Made by a program: the position numbers and the translations under genes. A stretch of 64,000 bases of DNA, from positions 1-64,000 of the forward strand of contig CAMBDY010000010.1 in the NCBI GenBank assembly GCA_945865525.1, read 5' to 3'. Under the pieces are notes generated by a model. The model did not search any database, was not told where the DNA came from, and saw nothing but the letters and a program-made list of their open reading frames with translations. This DNA comes from Nitrospira lenta. Its GTDB lineage: Bacteria > Nitrospirota > Nitrospiria > Nitrospirales > Nitrospiraceae. Positions 33,412 to 41,557 of this stretch are shown here, piece after piece (the first letter of the stretch is position 1; every line of letters starts with the position of its first letter).

Positions 33412-34596
33412 CTAGGATTTACTAGAAAAAACCGGGATTTCTTTTCCAAGCGTCGAGGGCCGATCCGACTCCGGGGCCATCAACTCCCATCCTTCCTTCG
33501 ACGAGACGACGGCTTCCCCGTTTCCCTCAGCCTCTTTTTCTTTGGCCATCTGCTCGACCTCTTCAATCAGCGTGTCCATCAACTCTTCGATGGGCACCTT
33601 ACGGACGAGCTTGCCTTTCTTGAAGAGGATACCCTTGCCTTCACCGCCGGCAATCCCGATATCCGCTTCCTTGCCCTCACCAATCCCGTTGACGACACAG
33701 CCGAGGACCGACACATTGAGCGGGGTCTTAATATGACCCAGCTTCTTTTCTAATTCATTGGCCAGCTTCACCACATCGATCTCGACGCGGCCACAAGTTG
33801 GACAGGCGATGACATTGATCCCACGATGGCGCAGTTCGAGCGACTTCAGAATCTCGAACCCCACCTTCACTTCCTCGACTGGATTAGCAGCCAAAGATAC
33901 ACGCAAGGTGTCGCCGATACCCTGCGAGAGCAAGTAGCCGAGCCCCATGGTCGACTTAACGGCTCCCGTCATCGCAGTGCCCGCCTCCGTAATCCCGATG
34001 TGCAAGGGATAATCAGACTGGTGCGCAAACAACCAATAGGCATCAATCGCATGGTGCACATCGGACGCCTTCAGCGAGACCTTCATATTCGTGAAGCCCA
34101 CGTCCTCTAACGCATGTACGGCATTGAGCGCCGACTCGGCCAAGGCTTCCGGAGACGGCCAGCCATACTTATCCAGTAAAGGACGCTCGAGCGAGCCCCC
34201 ATTCACACCGATGCGGAGGGGAATCCCGCGCTCGTTGACGGCCTTAATCACTTCTTGGACTTTCCACCAGGCCCCGATATTGCCGGGGTTGATCCGAACG
34301 CAGTCAACAGTCTCGGCAGCCTTCACCGCCAGCCGGTGGTCAAAATGGATATCCGCGATCAACGGCACCGTCATGGCCGCTTTGATCTGGGGGAGCACCG
34401 CTGCCGCCTCATCGTCTGGGACAGCCACACGGATGACTTCGCACCCGGCCGCCTCCAGCTGACGAATTTCCTCGATCGTGGCAACAACATTACGCGTGTC
34501 AGTTGAACACATCGACTGCACAGAGATCGGGGCGTCTCCGCCGATCTTCAGCTTGCCGACCGTGACCTGCCTAGTTTTCCGTCGCGTAATATGCAT
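33412..34596 (-). CDS. ispG: 4-hydroxy-3-methylbut-2-enyl-diphosphate synthase IspG (GcpE)
   Basis: 394 residues, bacterial-length IspG. Family motifs: VQSMCSTDT near the start, ADIHFDHRLA, RINPGNIG, KVSLKASDV and GITEAGT. The [4Fe-4S] ligands lie in IACPTCGR and VLGCVVNGIGEGKEADIGIAGG. The enzyme reduces MEcPP to HMBPP in the methylerythritol-phosphate pathway. About 45 C-terminal residues after KVPIEELMDTL are Glu/Lys/Ser-rich and beyond the usual end. It lies 53 bases downstream of dxs, so the two are probably one transcript. Confidence 0.94.
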   Translation of the reverse strand: MHITRRKTRQVTVGKLKIGGDAPISVQSMCSTDTRNVVATIEEIRQLEAAGCEVIRVAVPDDEAAAVLPQIKAAMTVPLIADIHFDHRLAVKAAETVDCVRINPGNIGAWWKVQEVIKAVNERGIPLRIGVNGGSLERPLLDKYGWPSPEALAESALNAVHALEDVGFTNMKVSLKASDVHHAIDAYWLFAHQSDYPLHIGITEAGTAMTGAVKSTMGLGYLLSQGIGDTLRVSLAANPVEEVKVGFEILKSLELRHRGINVIACPTCGRVEIDVVKLANELEKKLGHIKTPLNVSVLGCVVNGIGEGKEADIGIAGGEGKGILFKKGKLVRKVPIEELMDTLIEEVEQMAKEKEAEGNGEAVVSSKEGWELMAPESDRPSTLGKEIPVFSSKS

Positions 34597-34649
34597 GACT
34601 GATATTCGTCCGGTACGTTTGTCTTTCTACGTATTCATTTTGACGTACA

Positions 34650-36599
34650 CTAGCTACCCTGCTCGTCTCCGTGCGGCAACCGATCGGCCAAGGAGGCGAG
34701 TGTGCCCTGCCCTCGCGAGGGAACCAACGCCTGACCAATCAATTCCTTGACGCCCTGATAAATGCCTTCTGCAGTCAGCCCATACCGTTCGCGCAGAAAG
34801 TCCTGTGGCCCCTGCTCGATGTACCAGTCAGGCAATCCGAGGACTTTCGTCCTCACATCCGTCACGCCACCGTCGGACAAGGCCTCAAGCACCGCGGACC
34901 CGAACCCGCCCATCTTGCAGCCCTCCTCCACCGTCACTACATAGCGAACCTTCTTTGCCACCTCGACGATCAAATCCTGGTCCAATGGCTTCACGAAGCG
35001 CGCATTCACGACTGCGGTTGAAATGCCTTCCTGCTCAAGCCGCTTCGCTGCCGTCACCGCATGCCAGACCGGCACACCGATCGCGATGATCGCGACCTCT
35101 GTGCCTTCCTGCAGCAGCTCAGCCTTCCCCATCGGCAAGGCCGTCGGCTCCTGATCCATCATGACGCCCAGGCTCAGTCCGCGCGGATACCGCACTGAGG
35201 CAGGCCCGTCATGCTCCACACAGGTTTTCAGCATATGCTGCAACTCATTTTCATCCTTCGGTGCCATCGCAACCATGTTCGGAATGTGCCGCATAAACAC
35301 ATAGTCAAAGGCCCCGTGATGCGTGGTCCCGTCTTCCGCCACCAGCCCACCGCGATCGATACAGAACGTGACTGGCAGATTCTGCGTCGCAACGTCATGC
35401 ACTACCTGGTCGTACGCCCGCTGTAAAAATGTGGAATAGAGGGCCACGACTGGACGAAGGCCCTGAGCCGCAAGACCGGCCGCAAAGGTCACCGCATGCT
35501 GCTCCGCTATACCGACGTCATAGATTCGGTCTGGGAACTCTTTCTCGAAAATATTCAGGCCGGTCCCCTCGCACATGGCTGCGGTAATCGCGACGATCCG
35601 CTTGTCCGCCCGGGCCAGCTTCACCAATGATTCGATGGCAATCTGTGTATAGGAGGGGCGGGCCGCTTTTTTCGCGGGGGCGCCAGTCTCTCGCACAAAG
35701 GGAGGACAGGCATGAAACCACACGGGATTCTTAACCGCCGGCTCATAGCCCAACCCTTTTTTCGTGATGACATGGAGCAGCACTGGCCCCTTCATCATTA
35801 GGACATTTTCAAGAGTAGGCAGCAAATGCTCGAAGTTATGCCCGTCGATCGGTCCCGCATACCGAAACCCCAACTCCTCAAAAAGCAGCCCAGGAAGGAT
35901 CGCGCCCTTGGCCAACTCTTCAGCACGACGCGCCCACTTCTGCATATCAGACCCGATGTGAGGGATCTTCCCTAACAAGTGGCCCGTTTCTTCGCGCATC
36001 TTGGTGTAAAACTCTCCGGTAAAAGTCCGATTCAAATAGGAGGAAATGGCACCCACGTTCTTCGAAATAGACATTTGGTTGTCGTTCAAAATCACCAAAA
36101 AGTCTTCGTCCAACCCGCCGGCATGGTGCATGCCTTCCAGCGTCATCCCGGCCGTCATGGCTCCATCCCCGACCACACAAACTACTTTATGCTTCTGCGC
36201 CAATTGCTTACGGGCTGCAACCATACCATAGGCGGCAGAGACGCCGGTCCCGGCATGGCCCGCATTGAACGTGTCGTAGACGCTCTCCTCGCGTTTAGTG
36301 AAGCCGCTCATGCCCCCGTACTGCCGAAGCGTGTGGAATTGCTCCCGGCGGCCCGTGAGCAATTTATGGGCATACGCTTGATTGCTGGTGTCCCAGACGA
36401 TCTTATCCTTGGGCGCATCAAGCAGGTAATGCAGGGCAACCGTCAATTCAATCACTCCGAGATTCGAGGCCAGGTGGCCTCCGACGTTCGAGACCACGCC
36501 GATAATCTGTTCCCGCAACTCCTGACATAGAGCAGGAAATTGCACGGGCGATAGCCGCTTCAGATCAGCAGGGCTTTGCATGGTCTTCAAGATCGACAT
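34650..36599 (-). CDS. dxs: 1-deoxy-D-xylulose-5-phosphate synthase Dxs
   Basis: 649 residues. A transketolase-like enzyme that condenses pyruvate and glyceraldehyde 3-phosphate, the first step of the methylerythritol-phosphate pathway. Visible: HLASNLGVIELTVALHYL with the first catalytic His, GDGAMTAGM to NDNQMSIS as the TPP motif, YDVGIAEQHAVTFAAG, and the C-terminal VTVEEGCKMGGFGSAV domain. The ATG at 36599 has AGGAG 8 bases upstream; an earlier in-frame start at 36620 would encompass that site. A palindromic region upstream may regulate it. Confidence 0.94.
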   Translation of the reverse strand: MSILKTMQSPADLKRLSPVQFPALCQELREQIIGVVSNVGGHLASNLGVIELTVALHYLLDAPKDKIVWDTSNQAYAHKLLTGRREQFHTLRQYGGMSGFTKREESVYDTFNAGHAGTGVSAAYGMVAARKQLAQKHKVVCVVGDGAMTAGMTLEGMHHAGGLDEDFLVILNDNQMSISKNVGAISSYLNRTFTGEFYTKMREETGHLLGKIPHIGSDMQKWARRAEELAKGAILPGLLFEELGFRYAGPIDGHNFEHLLPTLENVLMMKGPVLLHVITKKGLGYEPAVKNPVWFHACPPFVRETGAPAKKAARPSYTQIAIESLVKLARADKRIVAITAAMCEGTGLNIFEKEFPDRIYDVGIAEQHAVTFAAGLAAQGLRPVVALYSTFLQRAYDQVVHDVATQNLPVTFCIDRGGLVAEDGTTHHGAFDYVFMRHIPNMVAMAPKDENELQHMLKTCVEHDGPASVRYPRGLSLGVMMDQEPTALPMGKAELLQEGTEVAIIAIGVPVWHAVTAAKRLEQEGISTAVVNARFVKPLDQDLIVEVAKKVRYVVTVEEGCKMGGFGSAVLEALSDGGVTDVRTKVLGLPDWYIEQGPQDFLRERYGLTAEGIYQGVKELIGQALVPSRGQGTLASLADRLPHGDEQGS

Positions 36600-36658
36600 A
36601 ACAGATACTCCTGTACGCACATGCAGAGGGGTCGCGCACGACGAATTGAACTCAGATG

Positions 36659-36703
36659 AGTATAGTGCAGTACTGCAGCAGCTCAGGCAATAGTGGTTCC
36701 ACT
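36659..36703 (-). promoter_or_regulatory. Candidate dxs promoter with two palindromes
   Basis: On the minus strand a TATACT -10 (plus 36659-36664) lies 60 bases before the dxs ATG. Immediately upstream is a perfect 12-base palindrome, TGCAGTACTGCA (36666-36677), and 26 bases further (centre to centre) a second, AGTGGTTCCACT (36692-36703). The first palindrome sits between -10 and -35, a typical operator position. The -35 itself is poor. Confidence 0.4.
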
Positions 36704-36809
36704 CTCACATAAAAGTCATGTATTGTCAAGCTGTTAGCTGGCTTATCCAGAAACCAACACCGCGGATAGCTTGAATTATGAGCCCCCGCCTATCCCTCAC
36801 AACGATCGA

Positions 36810-38012
36810 TCAATAGGGGAAGTCCAGCCCCGCAAAGATCGCTCCCCCCTCGCGGCTATAGCCATAGTCGACACGCCCGACGACATTGGGCCGAACGACT
36901 CCACGAAATCCGATACCAGGAGTCATCCGATAGCTATGGAAATTGATTTTTTTGTAGTCGCTGAAAACCTGGCCTGTATCCAAAAACGGGGCAACCTCGA
37001 AGTCCGCATTGACGCCCGCCACCTTTGCGCGGGCGAGATGAATGCGCTCCTCGATGCTGAGCGATAGGAGATGCTTATCGATGAAACGATCGCCGCCGAA
37101 TCCGCGCAGGTTGTTTTGTCCTCCCAGCGAACTTTGCTCGAAGAATGGCACTTGCGACCCAATCGTCGCTTGCAGATCCCCACGTACGACCAGGATCGCA
37201 CGCTTCGATTCGCTGGGAAACAGCTTCTTCACCTCGATCTCACAGCGGGAGTAGACGGGATGATCGCCGTTGCGAAGACTCTGGTTGAGCTCCACATAGG
37301 CCGTCACGGCCATCCCGTCGGTCGGCGTGACAAGATGGTTGCGCGTATCGTAATAAAACGTCGCCCGGTGCCCGAGAATGATCGATTCGCCCTGTACCCC
37401 ATCCACCAGAGGAAACCGGTCACCAGTAAAGGGAAGACCCGTCCCACCTTTTTGCAGCTGCACATCGCGAAGCCGCTGGCCGACGGAAATCTGCGTCACT
37501 TCGTTTGCATAGACTCCGAACCGCCAATTCAGCCTCGTTTCACGCGCCGTATAATTCGTTTCCTGGGACTCCGGCGTGGCTTGCCCAAGATTAAAGAACC
37601 GCGAGGTGGCATTTTTGAAAAACGAGGCCCCAAAATTCAACGAGTAGCGGCCCTGATCGAACGCCGGATCGGCATAGCTGAACACCACCTTGCGCTCGAT
37701 CCGCTCGGTAAAGGAGCCGATGAATCGCATCTCCCGTCCGCCTGGCTCATAGCGAAACACATTGAGGGCGCCGCGTGTCCCGACAATGGAGTTCCGAATA
37801 ATCATCGGTGCGACGATATATTGCAGCTCCCCATCTGGATCAGTGATCAAAATTGGCACGAGCAGCCCAGCATCATTTCCATCATTGCGGGTGCTCGACA
37901 CGGATGGAACTGGAAAATATTGCACGTCCGCTACGCCCGACTCTGGCAGCGCAACAAGACTCGCTACACAGGACACGAACATAACGGCGATGAGGCCATG
38001 CAGTCTGAGCAT
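36810..38012 (-). CDS. Omp85-type outer-membrane beta-barrel without POTRA domains
   Basis: 400 residues. A signal peptide (ending ESGVADV) is followed almost at once by beta-barrel sequence with alternating hydrophobic residues. The Omp85 loop motif is visible as NNLRGFGGDRF (about residue 300), and the protein ends in an aromatic residue (LDFPY) as outer-membrane barrels do. At this length there is room for a 16-strand barrel but not for POTRA repeats. It lies 17 bases after mlaC, so it appears to be the last gene of the hopanoid-Mla operon. Confidence 0.75.
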   Translation of the reverse strand: MLRLHGLIAVMFVSCVASLVALPESGVADVQYFPVPSVSSTRNDGNDAGLLVPILITDPDGELQYIVAPMIIRNSIVGTRGALNVFRYEPGGREMRFIGSFTERIERKVVFSYADPAFDQGRYSLNFGASFFKNATSRFFNLGQATPESQETNYTARETRLNWRFGVYANEVTQISVGQRLRDVQLQKGGTGLPFTGDRFPLVDGVQGESIILGHRATFYYDTRNHLVTPTDGMAVTAYVELNQSLRNGDHPVYSRCEIEVKKLFPSESKRAILVVRGDLQATIGSQVPFFEQSSLGGQNNLRGFGGDRFIDKHLLSLSIEERIHLARAKVAGVNADFEVAPFLDTGQVFSDYKKINFHSYRMTPGIGFRGVVRPNVVGRVDYGYSREGGAIFAGLDFPY

Positions 38013-38029
38013 GGAATTCTTAAAGCGCG

Positions 38030-38683
38030 TTACAGAGCTTTAATCTTATCGGATTTCTTGCGAAGCTGGCCCACAAGGTCGGCATACGACGAATCGCGAA
38101 GAATCTTTGAGAACTGCCCACGGTAGTTACTCACTAGGCTCACCCCGTCCACCACCACATCGTAAACCCACCACTTTTCACCCTTATTCAAAAGCCGGTA
38201 GTCGAGAGGAATTTCCGTTTTACCAGTACGTACCTTGGTGCGTACCTCGGCGTAGTTTTTCTCTATCCGTTCGTTGATGTACTCCACGCCTTCACCGGAA
38301 TACGCCTCGACTCTGTCCGCATAGGAAGTGGTGAGCACCGTTCGAAAGAGTTCGACGAACTCCTCCCTGTCTTTTTGAGCCAACGTTTTCCATGGAGCCC
38401 CGAGTGCCCGGATGGACATTTCTTCATAGTCAAACCGGTCTCGGACGGTTGCCTCCAAGCGTTGCCGGCGCTCTGTCGCTCGCGACGATTGCTTGAGCTC
38501 CTTATCTTGGATAACTTTCAACACGTCATCGATGGTGCTTTTCATCGCTTCAGTGGCGCTACCCGCTACGGCTGACTGGACAGCTGCCATGCCAAACAAT
38601 GCAAGCGTACAAACTGCGCCGCTCGCGATCTTCCTCCAACTCCATCTCTGCGCCTCTCCTACAGCAGTCCCCCTGAGTTCCAT
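38030..38683 (-). CDS. mlaC: Phospholipid/lipid carrier MlaC-like periplasmic protein
   Basis: 217 residues. A signal peptide (ALFGMAAVQSAVAG) is followed by a MlaC/Ttg2D fold: STIDDVLKVIQDKEL, RDRFDYEEMSIRALGAPWKTLAQKDREEFVELFRTVLTTSYADRVEAYSG and the KWWVYDVVVDGVSLVSNYRGQFSKIL block are typical. MlaC shuttles lipid across the periplasm between the inner-membrane MlaFED complex and the outer membrane. The ATG at 38683 has GGGAG 6 bases upstream; ATG at 38695 is the alternative. Confidence 0.88.
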   Translation of the reverse strand: MELRGTAVGEAQRWSWRKIASGAVCTLALFGMAAVQSAVAGSATEAMKSTIDDVLKVIQDKELKQSSRATERRQRLEATVRDRFDYEEMSIRALGAPWKTLAQKDREEFVELFRTVLTTSYADRVEAYSGEGVEYINERIEKNYAEVRTKVRTGKTEIPLDYRLLNKGEKWWVYDVVVDGVSLVSNYRGQFSKILRDSSYADLVGQLRKKSDKIKAL

Positions 38684-38727
38684 ATCATCTCCCATATAAG
38701 CGTCCAATTAAGCTCCGCTACCATCCA

Positions 38728-39171
38728 TCAGTTCACTTTCCCATGCACATACTGGCTAACCAATTCCTCCAGGTCGAGACCCGATTCCGTATCGCGGATC
38801 GTTTCTCCAGGCTTAAGCGGATCGCCCCCCCCACCCGGAGACAGGGCCAAGAACTTCTCGCCGATGATCCCGCGAGTCTTGATCGAGGCAATGGTGTCCG
38901 TGTAGAGCTTAACAGTATTATTAATCGCCAGCTTCACCATCGCGCGATCCTCATTGAGCGTAATCCCGCGGACCCGCCCGACCTCGACGCCAGCGATTTC
39001 AACGGTCGACCCCGCCTTGAGCCCCGACGCCGTGTTGAACTGCGCATCCACTTCATAGACGTCGCCTCGAACCAGTTCAAGCTTTCCGAGTTTGACCGAC
39101 AGGTATCCAAGACACAGGATACCGATGAGTACGAACAGGCCGACCGTCATCTCTAACTTGGCTTTTTCCAT
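38728..39171 (-). CDS. mlaD: MCE-domain lipid-binding protein MlaD
   Basis: 147 residues. One N-terminal transmembrane helix (TVGLFVLIGILCLGYLSVKL) is followed by a single MCE domain: YEVDAQFNTASGLKAGSTVEIAGVEVGRVRGITL and KTRGIIGEKFLALSPGG are diagnostic. MlaD forms a hexameric ring on the periplasmic face of the MlaE permease and passes lipid to MlaC. It is at the short end of the family, ending soon after the MCE domain with no long helical extension. It starts 17 bases after mlaF. Confidence 0.9.
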   Translation of the reverse strand: MEKAKLEMTVGLFVLIGILCLGYLSVKLGKLELVRGDVYEVDAQFNTASGLKAGSTVEIAGVEVGRVRGITLNEDRAMVKLAINNTVKLYTDTIASIKTRGIIGEKFLALSPGGGGDPLKPGETIRDTESGLDLEELVSQYVHGKVN

Positions 39172-39188
39172 ATCTTCCTACTCCTCCC

Positions 39189-39944
39189 TCACCCCACGTG
39201 CGATCCGGGCAATACGACCGTCCCGCCGACGGAAATAAATTCAAGGATATCCGGATCGGTAATCCGCTGGAACTCAGTGGCCGGAGCCATGGCGGCAATC
39301 TTACCGCTTCGAAGCATCGCCACCCAATCAGAAATCGCAAAAATCTCCGGAATTTCATGACTGACCATCACCGCCGTAAAGCCGAACCGTCGTTGCATCG
39401 TGACGATCAAATCATGAATCGATTTCGCCATCAACGGGTCCAGCCCCGTCGTCGGCTCATCGAACAGGATAATCTCAGGCTCCATGACCAACGCGCGCGC
39501 GAGGCCCGCCCGTTTGCGCATGCCCCCGCTCAACTCAGCGGGAAACTTGTGCCCCATGCCCTCCAGTCCGACCTGCGCCAGCTTTTCCTCAACTCGTTGC
39601 GCCACGGCCGGCCCCTTCATCCGTAACTTCTCCCGCAACGGGAACGCCACGTTTTCAAAAACGGAGAGGGAATCGAACAGGGCCGCACCCTGAAACAGCA
39701 TCGCAAACCGCTTCCGGACATCATTTAAGCGCGTCCCTGACAAGCGGGAAATCTCCACATCGCCGACCCAGACTTCGCCACGATCCGGCTGCATGAGCCC
39801 AATCATGTGCTTGAGCAGCACGCTCTTGCCCTCTCCACTCCGGCCGATAATGGTCGTCAGCTTGCCCACAGGGATCGTAAGATTCACCCCTTGCAGCACC
39901 GCCTGCCCGCCCAACTTCTTTTCAACGCCAATCAGCTTGATCAT
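39189..39944 (-). CDS. mlaF: Lipid-transport ATP-binding protein MlaF
   Basis: 251 residues. ABC ATPase with Walker A GRSGEGKS (about residues 34-41), the ABC signature LSGGMRKRAGLARAL and Walker B IILFDEPTTGLDP, then a switch His in MVSHEIPE. The LSGGM signature with the RKRAGLARA extension is typical of the Mla/Mkl family. The first residue of the Walker core is Gly-Arg-Ser-Gly-Glu rather than GxxGxGK-Ser-Gly-Cys, within family range. The ATG at 39944 fits the family N-terminus (MIKLIGVEK); no strong ribosome-binding site is present. Confidence 0.92.
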   Translation of the reverse strand: MIKLIGVEKKLGGQAVLQGVNLTIPVGKLTTIIGRSGEGKSVLLKHMIGLMQPDRGEVWVGDVEISRLSGTRLNDVRKRFAMLFQGAALFDSLSVFENVAFPLREKLRMKGPAVAQRVEEKLAQVGLEGMGHKFPAELSGGMRKRAGLARALVMEPEIILFDEPTTGLDPLMAKSIHDLIVTMQRRFGFTAVMVSHEIPEIFAISDWVAMLRSGKIAAMAPATEFQRITDPDILEFISVGGTVVLPGSHVG

Positions 39945-39949
39945 AGATA

Positions 39950-40723
39950 TCAGAGCAAGACCGAGGTAAGGAAATAGTCCCACACCAGAATGACCACCGA
40001 GCTCAGCACCACCGCTTCAGTCGTGGCGGTCCCCAGCCCCTCCGCGCTCTGCCTCGTGTGGTACCCTTTATAGGAACAGATCCAGGTGATGATCAGCCCG
40101 AAACTGATCGACTTGAGAATCCCGCCGTAAACATCTTTCCATTCCACCGTGGACTCGATTGAGTTCCAATAGGACCCCGCATTCACGCCCAGCAGATCCA
40201 CACCAACAACATAGCCGCCATAGATCCCAACCACGTCGAAGATGGCTACAAGCAGTGGTACTCCGATCAACCCAGCTACCAACTTCGGGGCGATCAAATA
40301 CTGCATTGGATTGATCGCCATGGTATCGAGCGCATCAATCTGTTCGGTAATCCGCATGATGCCGATCTCCGCCGTCATGGCCGAACCGGCCCTGGCGGTC
40401 ACCATCAGGGCGGCCAACACCGGCCCCAGTTCACGAATCATGCTCAAGGCTACTGCAGAGCCTAGCAATCCCTCCGAGCCGAACTTCCGCAAACTGTAGT
40501 AGCCTTGCAGCGCAAGGACCATTCCCGTAAACCCGGCGGTCAGAACCACTACAAACGTCGATTTATACCCGATGAAATGAAGTTGCTTGAGCATGTGGGA
40601 AAATCGAAATGGCGGCCTTGTCAGCCAGGCAAACGCCGACAAGACAAACAGCAGCATGCGGCCCATCTCCTGCAGACGCGTGACCACCGATGCACCGATC
40701 CGTTCAACCATATTCAAGACCAT
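39950..40723 (-). CDS. mlaE: Lipid-transport permease MlaE
   Basis: 257 residues, about five membrane segments, the size of MlaE. Diagnostic stretches: GFTGMVLALQGYYSLRKFG, RELGPVLAALMVTARAGSAMTAEIGIMRITEQIDALDTMAINPMQYL, and the C-terminal CSYKGYHTRQSAEGLGTATTEAVV. It forms the membrane part of the MlaFEDB-type transporter; no MlaB gene was found here. GAGG lies 6 bases before the ATG at 40723, which follows the hpnG stop by 3 bases. Confidence 0.92.
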   Translation of the reverse strand: MVLNMVERIGASVVTRLQEMGRMLLFVLSAFAWLTRPPFRFSHMLKQLHFIGYKSTFVVVLTAGFTGMVLALQGYYSLRKFGSEGLLGSAVALSMIRELGPVLAALMVTARAGSAMTAEIGIMRITEQIDALDTMAINPMQYLIAPKLVAGLIGVPLLVAIFDVVGIYGGYVVGVDLLGVNAGSYWNSIESTVEWKDVYGGILKSISFGLIITWICSYKGYHTRQSAEGLGTATTEAVVLSSVVILVWDYFLTSVLL

Positions 40724-40726
40724 CAC

Positions 40727-41557
40727 TTACCTCAGCTCACGACAGAAGCCGCCGCCCGCTTCCGCATAATGTTCAAACCATTCCGTTAACCGATCCGCAG
40801 CTATCCGACTCTGCCGTCGCAGCCGATTCAACCCCACAAAGCGGGACGGGCGGCTGACGAGCGACCATATACCTTGAATCCATCTAGTGGGCCCGAGAAA
40901 GAGATTGAAGTCAAGGGGGAGATCCTCATTCTCTAGATCGGAGACCGTCCGCACGAGCGCCATGGGCACTCCTTGCGCCCGAGCCACCAGTGCAATGGCG
41001 GCGCTTTCCATATCAAGTCCGATCGCCTCGGTCAACCGGCGCAATCGCCGCTTACCCTCGGCCTGCCACAGCACCCTCGGCACAGACACGACCGTTCCTA
41101 CTCGCGCAGCCATCCCTGCCTCCTGCGCCGCCATAAGGCAACCGGAACGCACAGCTTCATCGCACAACAGAGAATCGCCCTTCACCGTCCCAGTCTCTTC
41201 GATGTCGAAAGAAAAAACCTCCGTGCCAAGAATGAGGTCTCCCACTTGAGCCGGCACGAGCGCGCACGCAAAACCGGTGGACATGACCAGCGACATGGCC
41301 TGTGTCGTCAAGACCCTTTGCGCAACCGTGCCAGCTGACGCAGGGCCGATGCCAGTCTGAATCAACCAATAGACCTGATCCCCCTTCTGCCCAACATGAC
41401 AGCGAACTCCCGCGATCGTCGCAATACGATCCGTAGGAAGTGCACGCTTAACAGCCTGCAGCTCCCAGCGAGTCGCGGCAAAGATGGCGATAGGAAGCAT
41501 TGAGGATTCTAGGCGGGCGGGCCCCGCGCCAGCGATAGAAGTCGACGGAGCGCTCAC
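40727..41557 (-). CDS. hpnG: Hopanoid-associated nucleoside phosphorylase HpnG
   Basis: 276 residues of the purine nucleoside phosphorylase superfamily (IQTGIGPASAGTVAQRVL, STGFACALVPAQVGDLIL, GLDMESAAIALVARAQGVP). HpnG releases adenine from adenosylhopane to give phosphoribosylhopane. Its partner enzyme HpnH is encoded in this window, and squalene-hopene cyclase lies immediately upstream. The GTG start at 41557 overlaps the shc stop (GTGA), suggesting coupling; an ATG at 41500 (MLPIAIFAATRWE) fits the family N-terminus and could be the true start. Confidence 0.85.
   Translation of the reverse strand: MSAPSTSIAGAGPARLESSMLPIAIFAATRWELQAVKRALPTDRIATIAGVRCHVGQKGDQVYWLIQTGIGPASAGTVAQRVLTTQAMSLVMSTGFACALVPAQVGDLILGTEVFSFDIEETGTVKGDSLLCDEAVRSGCLMAAQEAGMAARVGTVVSVPRVLWQAEGKRRLRRLTEAIGLDMESAAIALVARAQGVPMALVRTVSDLENEDLPLDFNLFLGPTRWIQGIWSLVSRPSRFVGLNRLRRQSRIAADRLTEWFEHYAEAGGGFCRELR

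Noticed and set aside
37071..38126. 351-residue plus-strand open frame across the Omp85 and mlaC genes.
   Set aside because: It spans two well-supported minus-strand genes and has a composition typical of antisense frames in GC-rich DNA.
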